This document shows, piece by piece, positions 26,514 to 35,841 of a stretch of DNA of 64,000 nt. This stretch comes from Neorhizobium lilium (GTDB lineage Bacteria > Pseudomonadota > Alphaproteobacteria > Rhizobiales > Rhizobiaceae): the NCBI RefSeq assembly GCF_004053875.1, contig NZ_SBIP01000002.1:558001-622000 (forward strand). The letters are read 5' to 3'. The first letter of the stretch is position 1; each line of letters begins with the position of its first letter. Made by a program: the position numbers and the translations under genes. Under the pieces are notes generated by a model. The model did no database searches, was not told where the DNA came from, and worked only from the letters and a program-made list of their open reading frames with translations.

Positions 26514-27752
26514 ATGTATGAATATGCCGTCGCATGGGAGTGGCTCAGCTTTGCCGCACGCTGGTTCCATGTGATCACTGCCATTGCCTGGATCGGCTCG
26601 TCCTTCTATTTCATCGCGCTTGATCTCGGGCTGGTAAAGCGGCCGCATCTGCCGGCCGGCGCCTATGGCGAGGAATGGCAGGTGCATGGCGGCGGCTTCT
26701 ACCATATCCAGAAATATCTGGTGGCACCTGCCCAGATGCCGGAACACCTGACATGGTTCAAATACGAGAGCTATTTTGCCTGGCTGTCCGGCTTCCTGAT
26801 GCTCTGTATCGTCTACTACGGCGGCGCCGATCTCTTTCTGGTGGATCGATCGGTGATGGACCTGACGCCCTGGCAGGCAATTCTGATCTCGCTTGCCTCG
26901 CTTGCCTTCGGCTGGGTTTTCTACGACCAGCTCTGCAAGTCTCCCATCGGCCGCAACACCTGGGGGCTGATGATCGTCCTCTATGTCGTGCTGGTGGCGA
27001 TGGCCTGGGGCTACACGCAGGTCTTTACGGGACGCGCGGCTTTCCTGCACCTCGGCGCCTTCACCGCGACGATCATGTCGGCCAATGTCTTCATGATCAT
27101 CATCCCCAACCAGAAGATCGTCGTGGCGGACCTGATCGCCGGCCGCAAGCCGGACCCGAAATACGGCGTCATCGCCAAGCAGCGCTCGCTGCACAACAAC
27201 TACCTGACCCTGCCAGTCATCTTCTTCATGCTGTCGAACCACTATCCGCTGGCGTTTGCGACCGCCTTCAACTGGGTCATTGCGGCGCTCGTCTTCCTGA
27301 TGGGAGTGACGATCCGCCACTGGTTCAACACCACCCATGCCCGCAAGGGACGGCCCACCTGGACCTGGCTGGTCACGGTGATTCTCTTCATCGTCATCAT
27401 CTGGCTATCGACCGTGCCGAAAATTCTGACGGGCCAAGCCGATACCGCCGTCGGTCCGCCGACCACCGCCATGAGCCAGAGATTTGCCGCCAACGCCCAT
27501 TTCGGTGCGGCTCGCGATGTGGTCCAGGCCCGCTGTTCGATGTGCCATGCTGCCGAGCCGGTCTATGAAGGCGTCCGCTTCACGCCGAAGACCGTGAAGC
27601 TGGAAACGGACGCCGAGATTGCCTCGCATGCACGGGACATTTATATCCAGGCCGGCCGCAGCCATGCCATGCCGCCTGGCAATGTCACCTACATCTCGCC
27701 GCAGGAGCGCCAGCTGCTCGTGGCCTGGTACGAAAGCACCCTTTCCGAATGA
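26514..27752 (+). CDS. puuD: Membrane urate hydroxylase PuuD with cytochrome c domain
   Basis: 412 residues from the ATG at 26514 (AGGGGAA 7 bases upstream; a GTG at 26508 is possible). About eight membrane segments begin at ARWFHVITAIAWIGSSFYFIAL, which holds likely haem His residues. The C terminus, from about residue 325, is a cytochrome c domain with one CxxCH (RCSMCHAAE). PuuD oxidises urate to 5-hydroxyisourate and sends electrons to the respiratory chain instead of O2. ATGA overlap (4 bases) couples it to guaD. Confidence 0.94.
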   Translation: MYEYAVAWEWLSFAARWFHVITAIAWIGSSFYFIALDLGLVKRPHLPAGAYGEEWQVHGGGFYHIQKYLVAPAQMPEHLTWFKYESYFAWLSGFLMLCIVYYGGADLFLVDRSVMDLTPWQAILISLASLAFGWVFYDQLCKSPIGRNTWGLMIVLYVVLVAMAWGYTQVFTGRAAFLHLGAFTATIMSANVFMIIIPNQKIVVADLIAGRKPDPKYGVIAKQRSLHNNYLTLPVIFFMLSNHYPLAFATAFNWVIAALVFLMGVTIRHWFNTTHARKGRPTWTWLVTVILFIVIIWLSTVPKILTGQADTAVGPPTTAMSQRFAANAHFGAARDVVQARCSMCHAAEPVYEGVRFTPKTVKLETDAEIASHARDIYIQAGRSHAMPPGNVTYISPQERQLLVAWYESTLSE

Positions 27753-29056
27753 CCGATACGACATTGATTCGCGGACGCCTGCTCTCCTTCAAGCGGGCGC
27801 CGCTTTCGCTGACCGACACGGACAGCTACCTCTACGAACATGACGGCGCACTTCTCGTGACCGGCGGAAAGATCGCCGCCCTCGGCGACTATGCCGTGGT
27901 GAAGATGCAGGCACCGGACGCGGTGGAGGAAACCGACCACCGGCCGCATCTCATCCTGCCGGGCTTCATCGATTGCCATGTGCATTTTCCGCAGATGCAG
28001 GTGATCGCCTCGTATGCCGCCAATCTCCTGGAATGGCTGAACACCTATACGTTCCCGGAGGAATGCCGCTTCGTGGAAAGCGACCATGCCGCGCGCATCG
28101 CCACGCATTTCTACGACGAGCTGCTGCGGCACGGCACCACGACGGCAGTCGCCTATTGCTCCGTCCACAAGACCTCCGCCGATGCTTTCTTTGCGGAAAG
28201 CCTTCGGCGCGGCATGTGCATGGTCGGCGGCAAGGTAATGATGGACCGCAACGCGCCGCAGGGTCTGCTCGACACACCGCAGATGGGCTATGACGAAACC
28301 CGTGCCGTGATTGCCGACTGGCACGCCAAGGGACGGAACCACGTGGCGATCACCCCGCGCTTCGCCATCACCTCGACGCCGGGACAGATGCAGGCCGCCC
28401 AGGCGCTGGCGCAGGAATTTCCCGACCTTTTTATCCAGACGCATCTTTCAGAAAATCATGAGGAAATCCGCTACACCAGCGAACTTTATCCCGACGCGAC
28501 AGATTACACGGACATTTATGCCCGTTATGGCCTGCTCGGCAAAAAGACGTTGCTGGGTCACGCCATCCACCTGTCCGACCGCGAAGCGGATGCGCTGTCG
28601 GAAGCAGGCGCGGTTGCCGTTCACTGCCCGACCTCCAACCTGTTCCTTGGCTCCGGCTTGTTTCCCATGAAAGCGCTGATGCGGCGCGACAAGCCGGTGC
28701 GGGTCGCGGTGGCGACCGATATCGGCGGCGGCTCAAGCTATTCCATGCTGCGCACGCTGGACGAAGCCTATAAGATCCAGCAGCTGCTAGGCGAACGGCT
28801 GAACCCGCTTGAAAGCCTTTACCTGATGACCCGTGGCAATGCCGAGGCGTTAGGTATGGAGCGGGATATCGGCACGCTCGATATCGGCTCAACGGCCGAT
28901 CTTGTCGTGCTTTCCGCCGAGAAGACGCCGGCCATGAAACTGCGCATGGAAACGATCAGGACCCTACCGGAAGAGCTCTTCCTGTTGCAGACCATGGGCG
29001 ACGACCGCGCTATCGTGGAAACCTATGTGGCGGGCAAGGCTTTGAAGCCGCACTGA
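27749..29056 (+). CDS. guaD: Guanine deaminase
   Basis: 435 residues of the amidohydrolase fold. The metal-binding PGFIDCHVHFPQ lies near residue 71, FPEEC near 100, IQTHLSEN near 230, GHAIHLSD near 270, and the catalytic Asp is in VATDIGGGSS near 320. It deaminates guanine to xanthine, feeding XdhAB. The start overlaps the puuD stop. The run xdhC-LysR-puuD-guaD is all plus strand. Confidence 0.95.
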   Translation: MTDTTLIRGRLLSFKRAPLSLTDTDSYLYEHDGALLVTGGKIAALGDYAVVKMQAPDAVEETDHRPHLILPGFIDCHVHFPQMQVIASYAANLLEWLNTYTFPEECRFVESDHAARIATHFYDELLRHGTTTAVAYCSVHKTSADAFFAESLRRGMCMVGGKVMMDRNAPQGLLDTPQMGYDETRAVIADWHAKGRNHVAITPRFAITSTPGQMQAAQALAQEFPDLFIQTHLSENHEEIRYTSELYPDATDYTDIYARYGLLGKKTLLGHAIHLSDREADALSEAGAVAVHCPTSNLFLGSGLFPMKALMRRDKPVRVAVATDIGGGSSYSMLRTLDEAYKIQQLLGERLNPLESLYLMTRGNAEALGMERDIGTLDIGSTADLVVLSAEKTPAMKLRMETIRTLPEELFLLQTMGDDRAIVETYVAGKALKPH

Positions 29057-29093
29057 TAAGTGCCGACGTCTTTAAGTTCCGCTGCCTTGTATC

Positions 29094-29225
29094 CTAGCGG
29101 CTCTTGAAGTGATCGCCGCCGAAGGGCAGGAGATCGACCGGGATGTCGGCGCGATCGTGGAATCCGCCCGCGAACGGTCGGTCGGCCTGCGGGGGATCAC
29201 CATAGCGGTCAACACAATGGATCAG
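29094..29225 (-). pseudogene. Out-of-frame coding-like tail behind a LysR gene
   Basis: In the frame shifted relative to the LysR stop, 43 sense codons run to TAG at 29094-29096 with almost uniformly G/C third positions and a natural-looking C terminus (DLLPFGGDHFKSR). It has no start of its own. It may be the remnant of a decayed gene, or an extension of the LysR protein reached by frameshift. I do not recognise the family. Confidence 0.25.
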
Positions 29226-30121
29226 GGCACCAAGCTCTTGCCCGCCCAACCATCTCCCGAAACATCGTTACGGGCCATCTGCCTTGCGCCCCGCCGAATC
29301 GCATCCATCACCGTGCGGATGGTAGGCACGCTGCGGATATCCGAATGAACGACGAGCCAGATATCGCGGCGGATCGGCTCCTTGTCGTCAAGCGCCGTCA
29401 CCAGCCCGTAACTGGGATTGACGAAGAAATCGGGCAGCATCGCCACGCCTCCCCCTGCCTGCGCCGCGGCACGCTGCAATTCAAGCGTCGAGGCCTTGAG
29501 ACCGATGCGCCGCCCGGCCGCCGTCTGTATCAGCCTCAGATGCTGCGGCGAATTCTCCATGTCGGCGCCATAGCTGATGAAACTCCATTCCGCTTCCGGC
29601 ACCTCGGCAAGGTAGGACGGCGATGCGTAGAAGTTGAAGGTGACGCTACCGATGCGGGCCATCGTGAGGTCGCCCTGGTCAGGTCGCGAAAGCCGGACCG
29701 CGATGTCCGCTTCACGCTTGTCGAGCGACGCGTAACGTTTCTCGCCGACCACGGTGACTTCGATATCCGGGTGATGCCGGCGCAGCTCGGAGATCGGCCC
29801 CGGCAGGAGAGAACTCGACAAGGCCGGCGGCGCGCTGATTCGAACCGTACCCGTTAGCCGATCCTGCGGCAGTGCCGCCCGACCGATCGCCAGCACCTGT
29901 TCTTCCATCCGGCTTGCCATGGCGGCGATCCGTGCGCCATCCGGCGTCAGTTCTATCCGCCGGCCGCGACGATCGACCAGGCGCAACTGTAACTGCTCCT
30001 CCAGCAAAGCCACTCGCCGGCTGACCGTCGCATGCTCGACGCCAAGCGACCGGGCAGCACCGAGAAACGTGCCCTTGCCAGCCAGGGCGGCGAAGTAACG
30101 AAGGTTTTCCCAATCGATCAT
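29222..30121 (-). CDS. LysR-family transcriptional regulator
   Basis: 299 residues from the ATG at 30121. The HTH is clear: MIDWENLRYFAALAGKGTF then AARSLGVEHATVSRRVALLE, and the substrate-binding domain begins near 92 (GTVRISAPPALSS). It is divergent from the quinone oxidoreductase gene, with 92 bases between start codons. This is the usual arrangement for a LysR regulator and its target, so control of that gene and autoregulation are inferred. Confidence 0.93.
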   Translation of the reverse strand: MIDWENLRYFAALAGKGTFLGAARSLGVEHATVSRRVALLEEQLQLRLVDRRGRRIELTPDGARIAAMASRMEEQVLAIGRAALPQDRLTGTVRISAPPALSSSLLPGPISELRRHHPDIEVTVVGEKRYASLDKREADIAVRLSRPDQGDLTMARIGSVTFNFYASPSYLAEVPEAEWSFISYGADMENSPQHLRLIQTAAGRRIGLKASTLELQRAAAQAGGGVAMLPDFFVNPSYGLVTALDDKEPIRRDIWLVVHSDIRSVPTIRTVMDAIRRGARQMARNDVSGDGWAGKSLVP

Positions 30122-30213
30122 TGTGCAAATTTTCCCATAGGTTGGGAAATAATAGGGAATTTTCAAACAGTGCGCCATCCGCCACGTCTAGGACCGATCG
30201 ATGGAGAAAAACG

Positions 30214-31182
30214 ATGACGGATCTTGTGGTGGAACTGACGGGTTGCGGCGGGCCGGAAAAGCTTGTGGTTTCTGAGTTGGGCGGGCTCGCGCCGGCAAAG
30301 GGCGAGATCGTCGTCCGGCAGGAGGCAATCGGCATGAACTTCGTCGACATCTATCACCGGATAGGGACATACAGCCTGCCGGCCTTTCCGGCCGTTATCG
30401 GCGTCGAGGCCGCCGGCAGGGTGGAGGCGGTGGGCGAAGGCGTCGATGGCTTTTCAGTCGGCGACCGCGTGGCTTATGCAGCAACGATCGGCGCCTATGC
30501 CTCTGCACGGCGATTGCCGGCGGGACGCGCCATCCGCCTGCCCGATGCCATTTCCTCAAGCACTGCGACCGCTTCGCTTCTCAAAGGCATGACCGCCTAT
30601 ATGCTTCTGCATAAAACCTATCCCGTCGCGGCCGGCACCACGGTTCTTGTCCACGCCGCGGCAGGTGGGCTTGGGCAGATCCTTGTCCGTTGGGCGAAAC
30701 ATCTGGGTGCAACGGTGATCGGCACTGTCGGCTCGCTGGAGAAGGCGGAACTTGCCCGCACGGCCGGCGTCGATCATCTCGTTATCGGTCGCGATGCGGA
30801 TATCGTCTCCGAGGTCAAGGCACGAACCGACGGGCGCGGCGTCGATATCGCCTATGACGGTATTGGCGGCGATATGCTTGCCCGCACACTTCAATGCGTG
30901 CGGCCCTTCGGCACGGCCGCCTCGCTCGGCCGCGCATCCGGCCCGATCCCGCCGATTGAGATCGACATGCTTCGACCGGGAAAATTCCTGTGCCAACCCA
31001 GCATCATGGCGTATTCAGTCGATGTTGCGAATTACCGGGACGCGGCGGAGGCGGCGATCGCGGCGATGAAACACGGCATCGTTTCGACCGTCGCGGCTGA
31101 ATTTCCTCTCGCCCAGGTCTCGGAGGCACATGCGGTGCTGGAAAGCGGCAGACTAGCCGGAAGCCCGCTGCTCATCCCATGA
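30214..31182 (+). CDS. NADPH:quinone oxidoreductase (zinc-type ADH superfamily)
   Basis: 322 residues from the ATG at 30214 (GGAG 9 bases upstream; the open frame reaches 30121 but is not conserved there). The medium-chain reductase fold is shown by QEAIGMNFVDIYHRIGTY near 34-51, GVEAAGRVEAVGEG near 63-76 and the nucleotide-binding VHAAAGGLGQILVRWAKHLGA. Zinc ligands are absent, as in Qor. It reduces quinones or enals with NADPH. Divergent from a LysR gene. Confidence 0.93.
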   Translation: MTDLVVELTGCGGPEKLVVSELGGLAPAKGEIVVRQEAIGMNFVDIYHRIGTYSLPAFPAVIGVEAAGRVEAVGEGVDGFSVGDRVAYAATIGAYASARRLPAGRAIRLPDAISSSTATASLLKGMTAYMLLHKTYPVAAGTTVLVHAAAGGLGQILVRWAKHLGATVIGTVGSLEKAELARTAGVDHLVIGRDADIVSEVKARTDGRGVDIAYDGIGGDMLARTLQCVRPFGTAASLGRASGPIPPIEIDMLRPGKFLCQPSIMAYSVDVANYRDAAEAAIAAMKHGIVSTVAAEFPLAQVSEAHAVLESGRLAGSPLLIP

Positions 31183-31290
31183 ACCATCCGCAAGCTTGCC
31201 AAAAACCTCGATATGCAGTTGGATTCCGGTGGCGACGGGCCTGGGATATGATAGTCCTCGACTTCTCGTGAAGGAGGAGACTTCCCGCCT

Positions 31291-32436
31291 ATGTCCAAGC
31301 CGCTGACGATCGCCGACCTGAAAATTCTTGCCCGCCGCCGCGTGCCCAAAATGTTCTTCGACTATGCCGATAGCGGCGCATGGACGGAAGGCACGTACCG
31401 CGCAAACGAGGACGATTTCAGCAAGATCAAGCTGCGTCAGCGCGTGCTGGTGGACATGACCAATCGTTCGCTTGAAACGACGATGATCGGCGAGCGCGCC
31501 TCCATGCCCGTGGCGCTGGCGCCGACTGGCATGACGGGTATGCAGCATGCTGACGGAGAAATGCTGGCAGCCAAGGCCGCCGAGGAATTCGGCGTTCCCT
31601 TTACGCTGTCCACCATGAGCATCTGCTCTATCGAGGATGTGGCCTCTGTCACCACCAAGCCATTCTGGTTCCAGCTTTACGTCATGAAGGACCGAGGCTT
31701 CATCGAGCGGCTGATCGCCCGCGCCAAGGCCGCAAAGTGCTCGGCGCTGGTCGTGACCGCCGATCTGCAGGTCCTCGGCCAGCGCCACAAGGACATTCGC
31801 AACGGCCTCAGCGCGCCGCCGAAATGGACTCTCAACAGCGCCTTTCAGCTTGCCACCCGGCCGCAATGGTGCCTGGACATGCTGCGCACGAAGCGCCGCG
31901 GCTTCGGCAATATCGTCGGCCATGCCAGCAATGTCTCCGACCTCTCTTCGCTCGGGGCCTGGACGGCGGAACAGTTCGACCCCCGCCTGTCCTGGGACGA
32001 CATCCGCTGGATCAAGGAGCTTTGGGGCGGCAAGCTGATCATCAAGGGCATTCTGGACGAGGAGGATGCACGGGCGGCGGCGGATACCGGCGCCGATGCA
32101 ATCATCGTGTCCAACCATGGCGGCCGTCAATTGGACGGCGCGCCCTCCTCCATCAGCATGCTGCCGAAGATCGTAGAGGCCGTCAGCGACCGTATCGAGG
32201 TGCATTTCGACGGCGGCATCCGCTCTGGCCAGGACGTGCTGAAGGCCGTGGCGATGGGCGCGCGCGGCACCTATATCGGCCGGCCGTTCCTTTACGGCCT
32301 CGGCGCCATGGGCAAACCCGGTGTCACCGCGGCGCTGGAGATCATCCGCAAGGAAATGGACGTCACCATGGCTCTGTGCGGCAAGCGCGACATCCAGGAT
32401 ATCGACCGCAACGTGTTGGCGAATATGCCGTTTTGA
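31291..32436 (+). CDS. lldD: L-lactate dehydrogenase (FMN, cytochrome-linked type)
   Basis: 381 residues of the alpha-hydroxy-acid oxidase family. FFDYADSGAWTE is near 22-33, the substrate-binding WFQLYVMKDRG near 128, and the FMN/active-site signature SNHGGRQLDGAPS (catalytic His) near 277-289, followed by the DGGIRSGQDV phosphate loop. The enzyme oxidises L-lactate to pyruvate and feeds the respiratory chain. GGAGGAG lies 11 bases before the ATG. It appears monocistronic, convergent with an ArsR gene. Confidence 0.94.
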   Translation: MSKPLTIADLKILARRRVPKMFFDYADSGAWTEGTYRANEDDFSKIKLRQRVLVDMTNRSLETTMIGERASMPVALAPTGMTGMQHADGEMLAAKAAEEFGVPFTLSTMSICSIEDVASVTTKPFWFQLYVMKDRGFIERLIARAKAAKCSALVVTADLQVLGQRHKDIRNGLSAPPKWTLNSAFQLATRPQWCLDMLRTKRRGFGNIVGHASNVSDLSSLGAWTAEQFDPRLSWDDIRWIKELWGGKLIIKGILDEEDARAAADTGADAIIVSNHGGRQLDGAPSSISMLPKIVEAVSDRIEVHFDGGIRSGQDVLKAVAMGARGTYIGRPFLYGLGAMGKPGVTAALEIIRKEMDVTMALCGKRDIQDIDRNVLANMPF

Positions 32437-32506
32437 GTGTGAGCGAATAGGTCGCTCAGACGCAACGCGAAACCCGGAGTCCGCGTCAGGGAGCCGTGCC
32501 GATCGG

Positions 32507-32851
32507 CTAACCCGAAGCGCCATCTCCGGTATCACGCCCATAAGCTGTCAAAATCGCCGCAATCAGTCCAGGAAAACGGCCGTCCACTTCCGAACAGCGA
32601 GAATGGTTGCTCATCTCCACTCCCCGGCGCTCACAGCGGATCAAACCCGATTCACGCAGCACTTTGACGTGTTGCGACAGTGACGACTTCGGGATCACGC
32701 GTTCACCGAGACTAGAGAGCGCTGAACAGGTTCCGCTGGAACCGACCCCTGCGATTTGCGCGAATATCGTCGCGCGTTCCGGATCGGAAAGAGCGTACAG
32801 GATGGCCTCCGGCCGGACGTCCTCAATTGCGGGATGAAAGAGCGGTCTCAT
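32507..32851 (-). CDS. ArsR-family HTH regulator
   Basis: 114 residues. The winged-helix pattern is LYALSDPERATIFAQI near 18-33, then IPKSSLSQHVKVLRESGLIRCERRGVE near 52-78. The metal-binding CVC motif of ArsR/SmtB sensors is not seen, so it may sense something other than metal or belong to the non-metal subgroup. It is divergent from the SDR gene (104 bases between starts), the likely target. Confidence 0.92.
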   Translation of the reverse strand: MRPLFHPAIEDVRPEAILYALSDPERATIFAQIAGVGSSGTCSALSSLGERVIPKSSLSQHVKVLRESGLIRCERRGVEMSNHSRCSEVDGRFPGLIAAILTAYGRDTGDGASG

Positions 32852-32955
32852 GGAATTTATATAAGCGCACTTGAAACTCAGTTCAAGAGTTCCGATTTCC
32901 TGAACTACGGAACAAACTGCCGATGGCGGCGGTATCCGTGTCGAAAGGAATGATC

Positions 32956-33702
32956 ATGTCGAAGCTTGCAGGAAAAGTCGCGCTTGTAACGGGCGCATCC
33001 AAGGGTATCGGTGCTGGAATTGCCAAGGCGCTTGCCGCCGAAGGCGCGCAGGTCGTGGTGAACTACGCCTCCAGCCGCGCGGGAGCAGATGCCGTGGTCC
33101 AATCGATCACGAGTTCCGGTGGCAAGGCTGTCGCGGTACAGGGCGATGTCTCCAAGGCCGAGCAAGCGCAGGGTCTGGTCGACGCCGCGATCAAGGAATT
33201 CGGTCATCTGGACATTCTGGTCAACAATTCGGGTGTCTACGAGTTCGGGGCGATTGAAGACATTACTGAGGAACATTATCGCCGCATGTTCGATGTGAAC
33301 GTTCTGGGCGTTCTCTTGACGACCCAGGCCGCCGTCAAACACCTTGGTGAAGGCAGCAGCGTGATAAATATCTCGTCCGCCGTGACCAGCCTCAATCCTC
33401 CCACCTCCTCCGTCTATACCGGCACCAAGGCGGCGGTGGACGCCATCACCAGCGTGCTGGCCAAGGAACTGGGCTCCCGCAAGATCCGGGTCAACGCCAT
33501 CCTTCCCGGTATCGTGGAGACCGAAGGTACGCACACCGCAGGTTTTGTCGGTTCCGATTTTGAGCGTGACGCGGTCTCACAGACACCGCTCGGCCGCATC
33601 GGCCAGCCGGATGACATTGCCGGTGTCGCCGTCTTCCTTGCTTCCGACGATGCGAAATGGCTGACCGGCGAACACCTCACCGCAAGCGGCGGATTCCGTT
33701 GA
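32956..33702 (+). CDS. SDR family oxidoreductase
   Basis: 248 residues from the ATG at 32956, preceded by AAAGGAA; longer in-frame starts exist at 32923 and 32950. Classical SDR motifs: TGASKGIGAGIAKAL near 12-26, NNSGVYEFG near 87, Ser in NISSAVTS and YTGTKAAV near 150-160. The NAILPGIVETEGTHTAGF block resembles 3-oxoacyl-reductase-like enzymes that often follow ArsR regulators. The substrate is unknown. A GC hairpin (CCGGGGCC/GGCCCCGG) lies about 45 bases past the stop. Confidence 0.92.
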   Translation: MSKLAGKVALVTGASKGIGAGIAKALAAEGAQVVVNYASSRAGADAVVQSITSSGGKAVAVQGDVSKAEQAQGLVDAAIKEFGHLDILVNNSGVYEFGAIEDITEEHYRRMFDVNVLGVLLTTQAAVKHLGEGSSVINISSAVTSLNPPTSSVYTGTKAAVDAITSVLAKELGSRKIRVNAILPGIVETEGTHTAGFVGSDFERDAVSQTPLGRIGQPDDIAGVAVFLASDDAKWLTGEHLTASGGFR

Positions 33703-33868
33703 GATCGAAGGTCGGACCATAATTCCAGCCGCACTATCTCTCGAACCGGGGCCTTGGCCCCGGACATCATCAGAGAAATCCTGCCTTCATCCAAAAGGGG
33801 GAAAGCCGTGCCATTGAAAAAGCACACGATTGATGCAGGCCTCTCAGCGCAGAACGTACAATACTGGC

Positions 33869-34630
33869 TCAGCACCAGCCGCCGGCACCCGGGCGCTTGG
33901 CAAGACCTTCGTTGACGAGAATATCCGCAAGCGACCGGCCGTTGCGGCTGACGACGCGCAGCTTGTGACCGTCTACCTCTTCGCCATTGCCCTGCCAGCT
34001 GACCAGATCGAACGGGCCTGAATCGAGGAAGGCCCGCACCCTGAGTTCGGCATCGCTCGCCTTGATGCGCTCAGCCTCGCAACGCGGCTTCTTGATGTCC
34101 GGCACCTGGATGCCAACCAGCCTGATCTTCTGGCCGTGGAAGACGAAGCGATCTGCCGACATCACGCAATCGTCCTGTTTGGCTGTGCCGCAAAGAAAAA
34201 ATTTCGCTTCGTAAGATCCCGCAAGCGCTTCACCCGGCCGCACCATCGCCTGTATCGCAGCGGGCGGCTGCGGTTCAGGCTTGCCGATCGGAGCCGGAGG
34301 AATGATTGCCGCAGTGATGCTGTGATCCGGCTGCCGTGCCGCCGGCGATGGCGTGACAGGTCGCTGCGGCAGCGGCGGAGCCGATACCACCGGCTTCGCA
34401 ACCGGCGACCGGCTCGGAGCACCCGCTGGCGCCTCGGCCAGCCGCGCTGGACGTCCAGACGTCAGGCTGGCGATTGCCTGCCGGACCGGCTTGACATTGT
34501 CATAGAGGAGGATGCCACCGCCGAGCATGGTAAGCGCTGCGATCCAGGGCAGCATGGAATTGCCGCCTGATGGCTTGGCTCGCTTTACGCTCTTGCGTCG
34601 GGTCGCCGGTTTTGCGCGCGTCTGGGCCAT
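33869..34630 (-). CDS. Membrane-anchored thermonuclease-fold protein
   Basis: 253 residues. A basic N terminus and one membrane segment (about 27-44) are followed by a 70-residue Pro/Ala-rich linker and a C-terminal SNase-like OB domain at about 155-248 (IRLVGIQVPDIKKPRC, then RSLADILVNEGLAKRP). Staphylococcal nuclease uses Arg35, Glu43 and Arg87. The first Arg is present (IRLVG), but the Glu position reads Asp (VPDIKK) and the second Arg is not obvious. It may be a weak nuclease or a binding domain. It stands alone between the SDR gene and the ureide operon. Confidence 0.8.
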   Translation of the reverse strand: MAQTRAKPATRRKSVKRAKPSGGNSMLPWIAALTMLGGGILLYDNVKPVRQAIASLTSGRPARLAEAPAGAPSRSPVAKPVVSAPPLPQRPVTPSPAARQPDHSITAAIIPPAPIGKPEPQPPAAIQAMVRPGEALAGSYEAKFFLCGTAKQDDCVMSADRFVFHGQKIRLVGIQVPDIKKPRCEAERIKASDAELRVRAFLDSGPFDLVSWQGNGEEVDGHKLRVVSRNGRSLADILVNEGLAKRPGAGGWC

Positions 34631-34738
34631 GAGTCGTCTCCTGGAGAATCGTCCGGAGTATCGATCTCAAGGATTGCGGAATGGTTTCCACCGCTCCCGA
34701 ACACGGTTCAAATCTGTTGGCGGGCAATAAGTGTCGGC

Positions 34739-35485
34739 CTAAACCCGACCGCTTGCTAAGGCCAGCGCCCAGTCTATGCGTCTCCGGTTCGCCGCCAGAC
34801 GTGACATGGCCATATTGTCGTAGGGCACGTTACGAAACTGGGCCGTCCAGCCCTTGTCCGTCTTTTCCAGAACGGCATAGGACGCCATGGCATGCCCGTT
34901 CTCCACCTTGTGGAAGACCGGATGGTCGTCGTCATAGGCAGGGCTGCCGACGCTGCCTGGGTTGACGATCAGCCGCCCGTCGGAAAGCTGCACCATGCGC
35001 GGGACATGGCTGTGGCCTCAGAGAATGAGAGGCTGGGAAATACCTTCCGCAAACGCCTCGATTTCATCCTGTGGCCGCAGATGCACATGCCCTTCCGGCG
35101 ACACCCGCTCCAGCCAGTAGACCTCGTCGGTGGCAGGCGTTGCATGACACAAAAATATCTCGTTACGATAGACAAGGGTCGGCTCAAGCTTCGACAGCCA
35201 ATGCAGGTGCCGTGGCGCCAGTTGGCTATGGGCGTCGCTTTCCCAGCTGCCCATGGTCGCCGCGGGCGTTTCAAGGAGGTAGCGGTCATGGTTGCCGCGC
35301 ACCGTCGCCGTCGCCTCCGGGTCGAGCAGCAGCAGCAGGTCGGCTGTCTGCCCTGCCTCCAGGGGGCCGCTGAGGCAGTCGCCAAGATTGACCACGTCCC
35401 GCAGACCGAGCGCTGCGATATCGTCCAGCACGGCTTTCAAGGCGGCATGGTTGCCATGGATGTCGGCAATGGCCGCGATGCGCAT
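34739..35485 (-). pseudogene. Metallophosphoesterase (YfcE/MJ0936-like) with in-frame TGA
   Basis: The 248-codon frame reads as a complete metallophosphoesterase except for TGA at 35018-35020 (codon 156). Upstream motifs: IADIHGN near 6, GDCLSG near 35, GNHDR near 64 and the CHATP block. Directly after the TGA come GHSHVPRM and NPGSVG, the remaining metal-binding part. The TGA replaces the residue before GHSH, where relatives often have Cys or a small residue, so a TGC/TGT-to-TGA change is likely. The 155-aa product would lack GHSH and be inactive. Selenocysteine, readthrough or sequencing error are alternatives. Its ATG overlaps the uraH stop (TGATG). Confidence 0.8.
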
Positions 35486-35841
35486 CAGCTTCCCCTATAG
35501 GTGGAATAGCCGAAGGGCGAGAGCAGCAACGGCACGTGGTAATGGGCGGTGATGTCGGCAATGCCGAAGCGGATCGGGATCACGTCGAGAAAGGCCGGGT
35601 CCGGCAGCGAGACGCCGCGCGCGCGCAGATAATCCCCCGCATGAAAGACGAGTTCGTATTCACCGGGCACGAAGCTCTCACCAATCAGGATGGGACCACC
35701 ATCGACGCGCCCATCGCTATTGGTGGTGATGCTCTTAAGCTTCTCGCTGATCGAGCCCGAAATGCGGTAGAGATCTATGACGAGGCCTTCGGCCGGAACC
35801 CCGGCTGCGGTATCGAGGACATGGGTGGTGAGACCGGTCAC
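35485..35841 (-). CDS. uraH: 5-hydroxyisourate hydrolase
   Basis: 118 residues of the transthyretin-like family. The N-terminal [14 protein letters not shown] holds the first catalytic His, RVDGG and [11 protein letters not shown] follow, and the C terminus is [18 protein letters not shown]; the closing YRGS tetrapeptide separates the hydrolase from true transthyretin. It converts the PuuD product to OHCU. It overlaps allA by 4 bases upstream and the phosphoesterase gene downstream, so it lies inside a tightly coupled operon. Confidence 0.95.
   Translation of the reverse strand: MTGLTTHVLDTAAGVPAEGLVIDLYRISGSISEKLKSITTNSDGRVDGGPILIGESFVPGEYELVFHAGDYLRARGVSLPDPAFLDVIPIRFGIADITAHYHVPLLLSPFGYSTYRGS

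Noticed and set aside
31153-32541. 462-codon minus-strand frame opposite lldD
   Set aside because: Antisense of a clear FMN dehydrogenase gene.
35018-35020. Selenocysteine at the phosphoesterase TGA
   Set aside because: The nearby stem-loop lacks the apical features of a bacterial SECIS and sits too close to the codon; kept only as an alternative in the finding.
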